From: Stephanodiscus triporus
Lineage: Eukaryota > Bacillariophyta > Thalassiosirophyceae > Thalassiosirales > Thalassiosiraceae
Direction of reading: 5' to 3'
Assembly (NCBI GenBank): GCA_036939755.1
Contig: JALLAZ010000081.1
Coordinates: 1-26,571 of the forward strand
Length of the DNA stretch: 26,571 nt
Shown here: positions 1 to 8,557 of the stretch, one piece after another
Layout of the letters: every line of letters starts with the position of its first letter
Numbering within the stretch: the stretch's first letter is position 1
Translations under genes and position numbers: made by a program
The notes under the pieces: model-generated
Database searches by the model: none
Told to the model about the DNA's origin: nothing
The model's input: only the letters and a program-made list of their open reading frames with translations

Positions 1-220
1 TCATACACAACCATCTTCTTTACCTTTGGCAGTTTCACATCCATCATACCTCCATAAAAAATGTCCGGAGTTTCTTCCAAAAAAGCTATAATAAAAACCG
101 TCCGGACTTATGGTTAAGTCTGGTACCCCCCAGATTATCCAGTGCTCCAGAAGCAAGAAATCTGCTCTGCTCGTGAAATGGGGGAATTTTTTCGGATTAT
201 CCAACACTCTTGTTTTTTCT
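1..220. repeat. Possible terminal region of a DNA transposon (low confidence)
   Basis: The stretch holds the 9-mer GATTATCCA twice (near 132 and 194) and the motif GTCCGGA twice (near 64 and 101), followed by a TTAAGTC stretch. Ends of pogo/Tigger-like DNA transposons often carry such GGATAATCC and TCCGGACTT/TTAAGTC words, so this may be a terminal fragment. That is inference from word similarity only. An open frame of 68 codons on the minus strand spans 1-207, but it begins at GTG, not ATG, matches nothing I recognise, and is not called as a gene. No transposase is visible, and the element would extend beyond the left edge of the window. Confidence 0.2.
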
Positions 221-383
221 GCTCACACTAATTCCCACCTACCTGCTACCTGAACTATGAGATTTTCATTAGTTCCAGGTAACAGGTAAGATTGTAAGGT
301 CAAAATAATACCATACTCTAAAAATAGAGGCGTACATAGGTACAATACTGAACTCTCTGAGACTCCATTTTTCCAACAACTCG

Positions 384-385
384 TT

Positions 386-419
<34 letters not shown>

Positions 420-446
420 TCGTCGTCGTCGATGCCGTCGTCGTCG
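384..446. repeat. (TCG)n trinucleotide microsatellite
   Basis: A nearly pure TCG run with a few ATG interruptions. It reads as poly-Ser on the plus strand and poly-Asp on the minus strand. Similar but shorter CGA/TCG runs occur inside several genes of this window, so the repeat type is a property of this genome. It sits just upstream of the VDE-like pseudogene and has probably helped to create long spurious frames around it. Confidence 0.85.
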
Positions 447-487
447 ATGCCGTCGTCTTCGTCCTCCGCGGGGAGGAGGGGGACGAT

Positions 488-1133
488 GTGCCAATTTGCG
501 GTCAACTGCGGCTCTACCGTCTACGCCTTTGTCGTTGGCCCCTACGACGGCGCGAACCCTTCCTCCCTCGTTGCGGCGATCGCGCCTTGGGCGGACTTGC
601 AAGCGGTGCGCTCCTCGCCTCACAGATGTCCGTGCTATTTGACGAGCCGTCCACAGACAAGTTCACGCTGGCGGCGATGCTGTACTCCGATCGTGTTTCG
701 GTACGCAGGGTGCCGTGGGTTATGCACTCCATCAACGTCACCTGGGAGAAGGGACCAATTCACAACACCAGGGAGGTGTACGGCATGATAATGAAGTGCG
801 GGCCATGCATCGCGCGGTGCCTGGAGGACGAGAATTGCGCCTCGTGCATCAAGGCCCTCGACGCGATTGATACGAGAGACCAGGTGTCGAGCTACCGGAC
901 GGTGGTGTCGTACGAGAGCGACCTGCTGCGCGAGCAATTTCTTGCTGTGCATACTGACAAAGAACAACGTGTTTGGGTGCGCGGCGACCATACCAAAATT
1001 GCTGGCTGTGACGCCAATTGGATCCTGGAGAGGGAGGGAAGTGACAACGGATATCGTGCGCGCGATTATGATCGAACACCTGCGGGGGGCGATGGGGGAG
1101 TTTTTTTTGCTCTGCTCGCATGGATGTTGGTGA
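488..1133 (+). pseudogene. Violaxanthin de-epoxidase-like (VDE-related) gene remnant, frameshifted
   Basis: Translation of about 620-934 gives a stretch with KCGPCIARC, CASCIKALDAIDTRDQ, SYRTVVSYES and DLLRE. After a one-frame shift it continues with FLLCILTKNNVFGC, ATIPKLLAVTP, GSWRGREVTT and IMIEHL. This order and spacing is that of the Cys-rich region of VDE-related (VDR/VDL) proteins, which belong to the xanthophyll-cycle enzyme family of plant and algal plastids. The coherent reading jumps frame at about 935-938, where four extra bases (CAAT) sit between the Glu codon and the TTC that continues the motif. No VDE catalytic lipocalin domain follows: the frame meets a stop at 1131-1133. There is no convincing plastid-targeting N-terminus and no intron sites that would repair the shift. 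I read it as a truncated, decayed copy. A sequencing error could explain the frameshift but not the missing rest of the protein. The family call rests on remembered motif similarity. Confidence 0.55.
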
Positions 1134-1154
1134 CTGATCAGCAATAAACTGCTC

Positions 1155-1532
1155 TTGGGATGGGATAAAGCATTCAACGCCTCCATCGCGCATAAGCATG
1201 ATCTCCCCAAAGATCTTGAGGATTCGCGCATCCACATCATTGCCGCCGCCCGCCCGCACTTCACAGACGCCAACCGGGTGAGGCGCTCCGATCTGTTTGC
1301 GATACTCGGATTGATGTTGGGCGCAACATCAACGGAGGTCAAGGACGTGTACCGCCGTCTGGCGCAGGAGCTACACCTGGATGTGTCAAGTCTCAATCCT
1401 GCCATGGCATCTGGTTGCTTCTGCCTAGTCAGGGAGGCGTACGACATTCTCATAAATAATTGGGATGATGCATGGGTCGGAATTGAGAGAGGGGTGGTCG
1501 TTTTGGACGTGGCGTTTGGGGGACATGATTGA
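1155..1532 (+). pseudogene. J-domain (DnaJ-like) remnant with HPD changed to HLD
   Basis: The frame has no ATG of its own (it opens at TTG 1155) and lies in the same frame as the second half of the VDE-like remnant, separated from it by a stop. Its middle reads like a J domain: DLFAILGL, GATSTEVKDVYRRLAQELH, then LVREAYDIL. J domains stimulate Hsp70 ATPase through an invariant His-Pro-Asp loop. Here codons 1374-1382 give His-Leu-Asp, a change that is expected to abolish Hsp70 coupling. Some 50 residues of unassigned sequence precede the J-like part. Lack of a start codon, a changed HPD and a neighbouring pseudogene suggest decay. It could instead be an internal exon of a J-like gene whose other exons I cannot see. 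Confidence 0.45.
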
Positions 1533-3043
1533 GCAGGAGCGCATGGATGTCGTGGGCGCCATGAGACAGAGGCCTGTTAGGCCTGCCACATCAAGGAGGG
1601 GCACCCAACAGTAGGGACGCGGTGTTGGGAGGTCAGGGGGAGTATTTGGGCAGCGGAGACGAGGGTGGAGCTTGTCAGAGGAGCTTGGCGGTTGGGACCG
1701 GCAATAGAATTTTGTCCCTGGAATCCGCAGGAGGGAAGCTTGGAAGGGGCTGGTAAGTAAAGCATTAATGGGCGTTTGTTCAGCCGGGCTAATGATGAGA
1801 AGCCGCATTCAGATTGATTGCGAGAGATGAATGGAAATTGTAATGCTATGTGTGAATAAATAAATCGTACTTTACTTTCAGTTGCACAGTGCTCTCAAAA
1901 CCCCACTGTGGCACACAATCTAAGCTTTGACCTGGGCAATAACCTTATTTCTTATTTTGTTCTTTGTTGTCGACAGCATTGTTGCCGCCGACGCCCATCG
2001 CCAGAGTCATCTTCCCGGAAGCGAATATCGGCAGCCTTGTCCCAGAGCTCGCCAAGAACCACCGGTGCTCGCGCGGACATGCTGCTGCCACTGTACGCGC
2101 GGTCTGATGCCACCCCCGCCAGCAGCGCCCCTGTTCGAACCATCGGTTGCCGCGATTTCCCCAACCCCCCTGACGCCGCCGACGCCGACGCCAACCTCCT
2201 CCTCCCCCTCCCCTCCTCCGCCTTTGCCATTGTTGTTGCCATTTTCAATGTTGGGATTCTCAACCCAAACTTTGTCCCATCCCTGAAATGTGTTACCGCG
2301 ATGGGAGGACATCCCTCGAAGTCGTGACTTCTCAGGGGCGGCGAGGGAGGAGGGACCTGATGACATCGACGGCAATATGCCACCACGCCATCACGATGAT
2401 GATAGTGTGTGCGAGGCAGTATTCCGAGTCCGAGTCCGAATCGGTATCGTCATACGCGTGCCCAATTTTCAACGCCGGCGGCGGATTCGGATGCGGGATT
2501 CCCGGAGTTAAGTCCCTGCCGGGGTCTGCCCTCAACATTTTGATTGCGTGATGGAGGGCTTCAACTGAGAGCGATGGCGACAGTCTTCGACGACAGCGGC
2601 AGAGGGCAACAGAATCGATCTCGACGGCGGCGACAGGAAGGCAGGAGCGATCGTCTCAGATCGACGGCAACACCGGCGGTGGTAACAGTTGCGCTGCCGC
2701 GTGTATGATGACGGCAGAGAGGGGAGAGGGGACGCTCGGGGAGTTACCTCCTGTAGATAATATACTTCCAGGGCGGTCGGGATCTTTGGCCGCTCTCGGC
2801 TCTGGTTTTATGGGGAGGAAAGGACTATTTTAGCTGCTCGGCAAAGCGCTCTGCCCAGGTGCTCCCGGGAGCACTTTTTTCTGCTCCCGGGAGCGCTTTT
2901 TTGCTCCCGGGAGCAGATTTCTGCTCCGGAGCGCTTTTTTTGGTTTGGATAATCCCGCCCCTTAGACCGTTTTTTCTCTTTTTCGCTCTTGTGGTTTTGG
3001 TGTCGTACTTTAGTCGAAGAGGGCTGACATTTTTACTGGCTCT
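1533..3043. other. Gene-poor interval, no recognisable gene
   Basis: No frame here shows a family motif. 1560-1800 is G-rich on the plus strand. 2090-2270 is Pro/Ser-coding low-complexity sequence rich in CCN triplets and opens long frames on both strands (for example 1952-2386 minus) that look compositional. 2420-2450 carries a short GAGTCC/GAATCG repeat. The end of the interval holds the palindrome array described separately and the presumed promoter of the She9-like gene. Confidence 0.6.
2860..2932. repeat. Array of four GCTCCCGGGAGC-type palindromes
   Basis: Three perfect 12-bp palindromes GCTCCCGGGAGC begin at 2861, 2883 and 2903, and a shortened fourth, GCTCCGGAGC, begins at 2923. Start-to-start spacing is 22, 20 and 20 bp, about two helical turns. 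Spacers are T-rich (T3 to T7). The array lies 110-185 bp upstream of the ATG of the She9-like gene, so it may hold binding sites for a dimeric regulator, but it could equally form stem-loops in RNA or be a decayed tandem repeat. Confidence 0.8.
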
Positions 3044-4066
3044 ATGAATATGGCGACAACAACTCGCCCTGCCGCCTCCTACGCGCTTCGCCACTTCTCC
3101 ATCATCTCAACCGCCACCGCCGCCAACAACTCTTCTCCGCCGTGGCTGACTCGTTATCTGAACCTCTGGGAACAACAATCCGGCACGCGCGAAATACAGC
3201 ATCTCAAGCACAACGTCAATCTATCCTCGTCGGAATTCGATGCAAAACAGCATCAGGTATCCCAGGCCCGAGTCGCGGTCGATCGGGCGCTGCGGGCATT
3301 CGAACGTTCGCAACTGCAACACACGCGGCTGCTGCAAAGTCGGGACAGGTGGACGTCCGCCGAGGCGTCGGAATTCGCGAGAATTTTAGAGGAGGAGGTG
3401 CGCGTGCGTTCCGAATTGGAGTCCGCCAAGAAGGATTTGTCCAAGTTGGAAAACGAGCAACTCGAGGCGATGCACAAGTACATGAGCGATTTGCGCAGAC
3501 GATATCACGAGGAACAATTATGGCAGGACAAATGGCGCGTCTACAGCACGTTCGGCACTTGGGGATTGATCGTTCTGAACACAGTGGTGTTCCTGATAAG
3601 TCAGTACACGGTTCGTTTGCGCGAGGGCCATCGGATGAGGGAAATTCAGGATTCTATACGACAGAGTTTATTGAAGTACGAGGGTACATTGCGGGCCATA
3701 GAGGAGCGGGAACAGAATAGCCGAGTGAACAAGGGGGGGCAGACAACGAATGACGAGCGAGGAGCGAGGACTCAGATTGTAGATCAAAATATCGACAATG
3801 CTGCCGCGGTTGTAGAAAATGTAGGAGGTCCGTGCTCTGATATTACTCATGACAAACAACAACGAAAGGGATCATCATTGCAATCATCGTCTCATTATTG
3901 GTCTGTTATACGCCAGTTTGCAACCCATGTGTCGTCGAGGATTATTCCAGCAGACAGAACTACCAAGGTTGACTTACCATCGGCAGTACTGGGTGCTTCT
4001 GCAACGGGCTTTGCCTGGCTCGTTGTTGCCGTCGCTATGTCGGGAAAGGGAAGTAATTCGCGATGA
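3044..4066 (+). CDS. She9/MDM33 (CCDC51-like) mitochondrial inner-membrane protein
   Basis: Single-exon gene of 340 codons. The N-terminus (residues 1-30) is rich in Thr, Ala, Ser and Arg with no acidic residue, as in a mitochondrial presequence. Residues 60-160 are heptad-rich and should form a long coiled coil. The stretch LWQDKWRVYSTFGTWGLIVLN (about 159-179) leads into a membrane segment at 171-188 and matches the signature of the She9/MDM33 family, in which a coiled coil precedes W-x-x-K and a GTWG-type membrane entry. A second hydrophobic segment lies near 312-334. Yeast Mdm33 shapes the inner mitochondrial membrane; the animal relative CCDC51 has been reported as the pore of a mitochondrial ATP-sensitive K+ channel. 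Which of these roles applies here cannot be told from sequence. ATG at 3044 is used; a second in-frame ATG at 3050 is equally plausible. The region after residue 215 is polar and poorly conserved. Confidence 0.8.
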   Translation: MNMATTTRPAASYALRHFSIISTATAANNSSPPWLTRYLNLWEQQSGTREIQHLKHNVNLSSSEFDAKQHQVSQARVAVDRALRAFERSQLQHTRLLQSRDRWTSAEASEFARILEEEVRVRSELESAKKDLSKLENEQLEAMHKYMSDLRRRYHEEQLWQDKWRVYSTFGTWGLIVLNTVVFLISQYTVRLREGHRMREIQDSIRQSLLKYEGTLRAIEEREQNSRVNKGGQTTNDERGARTQIVDQNIDNAAAVVENVGGPCSDITHDKQQRKGSSLQSSSHYWSVIRQFATHVSSRIIPADRTTKVDLPSAVLGASATGFAWLVVAVAMSGKGSNSR

Positions 4067-4430
4067 GTCACTAGACCCGCAAGAGGTTGGTCTTTTCTAT
4101 AGTTGTGTTGTGGAGACTGATATTGAGGTGGCTGAAATTCTCATACCTCTCATTATTAATCTCATCGGGAAGCCTCGTATGTATTCATAAAATATCGTTT
4201 CTAGTTTAAAGCAGAACCTGTGTATCCGACCCGCAAAACGCGCTTCAACAGTACAGAGCAATCATTTATTTGGCTCGGTAAAAAATGATTCATGATGATA
4301 AAATAATGGTACTCCTACTAAATGTTAAAATAGTCCAAATGCCAGCGCTGTAAAAGGTCATTACGCTGAGCTCGTTCTCAGAAATTCCATCTCCTCCCCT
4401 CGAATTTATGGAGTATCGAGCTCTTGTAGA
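4067..4430. other. Intergenic space between convergent genes
   Basis: AT-rich stretch between two 3' ends (She9-like on plus, TRP-like on minus). It should hold both polyadenylation regions. I see no conserved gene in it. Short A/T runs and an ATGAT-rich patch lie near 4262-4310. Confidence 0.6.
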
Positions 4431-7400
4431 TCATTGGTTCCTCGTGGACAGTCTGCGGTCCATCCAACCCTGGAATTCACTCATTATTCTTTCCATACGC
4501 TCCTCCGAGGCACGGATTTCCATCAGAACATCCGAACGAGATGCCTCGTTCGCTTTCTTATGGCGCATTTCCATCGCAAATAATTCATTCCGTAGCCTGG
4601 AGGTCATGTGGGCCTCCGACTGCATTAGCATCCTTTTTATGTGGCATCGAACGTGGGTGGCGCTACCTTGCCAGCTGTCGGTATACTTTGCTGTCGATGG
4701 AGTGCCGTCCAAGTGAATCCCATCGATGTCCACAATGAAACGCATCAAACGCTCGATGGGATTAGAGAAGAGCCTCACAAGACAGTTGGACGCCAGGATT
4801 CGACAGATGCAACTGGCACAACCGGTCGCCCCGCTCTCCTCGACGAAGCTGTAGTACGTCATGTGCGACACGAACGCCGTGATTGACACGAACAGGAAGA
4901 TCAGCAGCAGAGCCACGGCGCCCCCCAGCACCCCCCCGCTGTAGTACTGGCCCAGCGCCTCGCGTATCTCTACCGCCGCGAAGAGGAATATCACCACGGA
5001 GCTCGTCAGGAAGAGCAAGGCCGCGCAGTACTGCATAGCCGTCCAACGCTGGTCAAAGAGCCTACGGAACGCGTGGAGCTCGGCGATGTACACGAACCGC
5101 GAGCGGTCGCCGTACGCGCTATTCTCGGAACGGAACGTCACGGCCTTGTTGTAAATATCGATGGACGTAGCTATCAGAGCGTATCCCAGGATGATGTATG
5201 TCACGAAGGTGAACGCCACGAAGGCGATGACGGAGAACGTGGTTTGGAAGTCCGATGCGTCGAACTGGCCGAGGAGGATGGCCCAGACTTGAAGGTATGC
5301 ATTATCTTTTTCGCAATACCCGTTATCGTCGCAATTCAGGCCAGAAAGCATGACGTAGAGCATTTGGGAGCTGGCGAAGATGGCCATCACGAGGAACAAT
5401 AGAATCCAACGAATACCTCGGACGATCTAAGACAGCGACAACGAAGGCATCAGAATCGCGTGCCAGTAATCGCCATTGCATAATATACGATAGAAGGTGA
5501 AGACTCGCACTCACCTGAGCGAACAGACCGACCAAATTGATCACCTGCCAATTGATCACGCTCAGCCACGATACCAACTTGAGCCAAACACCACAAATAG
5601 CGGCAGCCAGGTAACTCCTCATGTAATCCGTTACCGGCACGGTCTCGTACCCTTCCGTTATCGATATCGCCATCCAGACTATGCCGCCAACGACGAGGAG
5701 GATCGCGAGCCAATCGACGGCGTCGACCCAGCGAAAGTTGTTCTCGACGAACGCCTGTCGGGAAATCTTGATCATCGACGACATCTGCCCGAACTTGCGC
5801 AGGATCGCGTAGAGCGCCGCGATCATGGAAAGGAAGTAGGTCGTCGCGTACTTGACGTCCTGCTTCTTGCCCTCGACCACGTGGTACACCGACATCTGGA
5901 AGGTCACAAGGAGCAGCAGCAGGAAGAACAGGTCGAAGAACGCCATCGTGATCGTGGGGCGCGATCCGAGCTCCTTGTCGAGTATGTGCCGCAGGAGCTT
6001 CGTCTTCGAGGCGCGGTCGACCTCGGACGTCTCCTCGAGCGCGAGTATCGCTGGAAGGAAGTAGTCGAGCTTCGACACCTTGTAGTACAGCGCCGCGCGG
6101 GCCGACGGCGACAGCTGCGTCCCCGCGTACCGCACCCTCCTCGTGCTCGGTATCAGCGCGTTCTCGTCCTCGTCCTCGGACAGTATCTCGAGGTAATCCA
6201 CCCCCCGCCTAGCGACGATCGGATCGACGGCCTCGAGCATGTACACGAGCCAATTCCCGATCGCGTGCCTCGAGCTTATCACCCTACGGACGATCGACAG
6301 GTGGAACACGCGTGACTTCGCCGGATCGTTATCGCACAGCAGCAACAGAGTCTTCATGAACGACGGGATCGACGCGATGGAGGACACCAGGGTATTCCCG
6401 ATCCACGCCGCGTCGCCGGCGACGATCGCGGCAGAATACTCGTCGCCGCCGCCTCCCCTCGCCCCGACGACGACGTCGTCGTCGTCGTCGTCGTAACCCG
6501 AAAACGGCCCGTCGGACGACTCGATGCCGTCGAGTATCGCGCTTATCATGCGCAGGCTCCACTCGACGATCGGGGGCATGGCGAGGTTCAGCGGGAAAAT
6601 GTCGTCCGCCGCGGCGCCGAAGTCCTCGGGGGGGTCCGACAGCACGTCCGATCGCCCGCCGACGACGACGGAGGGGGCCGTCCCTCCCCCTCCCCCTCCC
6701 CCGGCGGAGGAGGAGGGGGGGGGACCGTCGTCCGGCCTCGGCACGGAGGCGCTCCACGCGTTGCGAAATTCCGGGTAGTCCCCCGCCGGTACCCCTCCCC
6801 CCCCCGCGCCCCCGACCCCGACCCCGACGCCGCGGTACGACGCGCGGGACGTGACCCCCTCCATCCCCGCCAGCCTCCCCGACGCCGAGTACGCGCTCCG
6901 GAACGCGCTCGGGAGGGATACGTTGTCGAGAACCGACCTCCTGCCGGTGAAATTCGATCGTCCTTCGTTGTCGTCGACATCGCCGCCGCCGTCGCCGTCG
7001 CCGTGCCGCTGCGCCGTCCCCATGAGCTGGGACATGCCCTCGAGTCGATGATCCCCTCCTACCCCGCCGCCGTGGCGACCTCCTCGTCCCGACGAGCTGT
7101 TGTGATTTTCCCCCCTCGCCGATCCCATCCCGAGGTTGCTGGTCGGGGGGAAGCCGTCGTCGTAGTTCGCGCCCCGACGGCGGTCGTCCGCCCGTCCTCC
7201 TCCCGTCCCCGCCGCATCCCCTACCCCTCCCATCCCCCCCCCGCCGCCGACGCCGACGCCGCCGCCGTCGTCCCTGGTCGAGTATTCGATCCAATCGCGT
7301 ATCGCGTCCGTGAGGGGGATCCTGCCGTCGTCGTCGGGGGTGATCGCCGATCGCGGATACGCCGAAACGATCTCGATAACGAACGCGTCGAGCTCGGTCC

Positions 7401-8007
7401 TGGGCGGTCGGGACGATCCCGATCCGCCGCACTCGCCTCCTCCTCCTCCCCCCCGTCGTCGTCGTCGTCGCGGCGTCCGTCCCGCCGATCCCTCCCCGAG
7501 GGACGTCCAATCCTGGTCCGCGCCGCCGCCGACGACGACGCCATCCCCCCCCCCCCCCGCGATCATCATCATCATCGCGTCGTCGTCGTTGTTGATGATG
7601 TTGTTGTCGTCGTACCTGGCCCTGTTCAGGAAGAGGTGTATCAGCAGTTCGTTCCTGCCCAACAGGTGCAACGGCAAATTGCCCCGCTCGTCCCTGATCG
7701 TCGCGGCGGACCCGCCCAGGGCGAGTAGAGTCGCGCGTAGCCTCGACAGCGACGACGACGGGGAGGAGCACGCGCGGTGGAGGTCGGTCGTGCGTCGTGC
7801 GGGCGACGCCAACGGCGGCGGCGGCGGGACGGCGGCGGACGACGGGGCGGGACGACGCGTGTCGTTGTCGTGGTTGTTGTGGTTGTTGTTGATGTTGTTC
7901 GTGGGGGAGGAGTACCTGCGATAGTAGTCGCCGTTGCCGCCACCCCCGGCGGCGGCGGCGACGGCGGCGGAGTCGACGTTGACGTTGACGTTGTCTTTGG
8001 AGGACAT
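4431..8007 (-). CDS. TRP-like cation channel with N-terminal ankyrin-like region
   Basis: Two exons on the minus strand, 8007-5515 and 5426-4431, with an 88-nt intron (donor GTGAGT, acceptor TTAG), phase 0, giving 1162 aa. ATG at 8005-8007. Residues 1-70 are Asn/Gly/Pro low complexity. Residues 74-128 look like degenerate ankyrin repeats (LHRAC, GNLPLHLL). Residues 130-480 are a Gly/Asp-rich linker. Six hydrophobic segments follow: S1 687-710, S2 720-738, S3 763-782, S4 795-817, S5 836-858, S6 894-920, with a pore loop VWAILLGQFD at 878-887 between S5 and S6. That loop resembles the LLGDFD filter of TRP channels. Two extra hydrophobic segments lie at 962-984 and 998-1022, then a Cys-rich patch (1034-1046) and a coiled-coil tail (1090-1150). 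S4 has few basic residues, arguing against voltage gating. Calcium or mixed cation permeability is inferred from family. Polycystin-type channels are an alternative. Confidence 0.72.
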
Positions 8008-8557
8008 ATTATGGGGGATCGCTTCCCTTATCTTATCTTTTTGTGTGTGTGTGGTATTATCCGAAGATATTATTGACCGGCCGGGGGCCTTTTCCGGTGC
8101 CTATGATGATGATGATAATATTACTAATAACAACAATATATCAATGACGGACGATCGCTATCCTCTCCCTCCTATCCTTTCATCTCTTACTTCTCTATCT
8201 CTCATCTCCTCTCGGTTCAGTTCCGTCACACCGAAATAAAAATGACCACGATACTCAATTGTGTTGTGAATGTTGCGAAAAAGCATGATCTCATGTCACT
8301 CTCTAACAAGAATTATGATCACTGTAGACCAATGACGTACGAGTTCCCACGTTCATCACCTTCATAACCCCAATTTTTTGGCGCCTTTTTTATGGGGATG
8401 ACGGACTTGTTTTTTTTACAGACCGTCGAGGGACAGACCTGTCCCGCCTGGATATTTTTATTGCGTCGGAATCTATATAATCGATTTTTGAACATGTCCC
8501 GCATGGCCAGTCGACAACAACGTAACGGACAAAACAACAACAACAACAACATACACC
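8008..8557. promoter_or_regulatory. Divergent promoter region between TRP-like and epimerase-like genes
   Basis: The 550 bp separate two start codons pointing away from each other, so both promoters must lie here unless there are further 5' exons. A TATA-like TATATAA occurs at 8474-8480, about 78 bp before the epimerase-like ATG, and a CAA repeat (8527-8550) forms its leader. Toward the TRP-like gene the plus strand is rich in CT and TCTC (8160-8220). No gene is visible. Confidence 0.4.

Noticed and set aside
1155..1157. 1155-1532 as an intact gene
   Set aside because: It begins at TTG, has no in-frame ATG before the J-like part, and its HPD motif is changed.
1952..2386. 144-codon minus-strand frame in the gene-poor interval
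   Set aside because: Compositionally driven, overlapped by comparable plus-strand frames, with no motif and no supporting splice context.
6329..7771. 480-codon minus-strand frame overlapping the TRP-like gene in another frame
   Set aside because: Almost entirely Arg/Gly low complexity produced by the triplet repeats, without recognisable domains.
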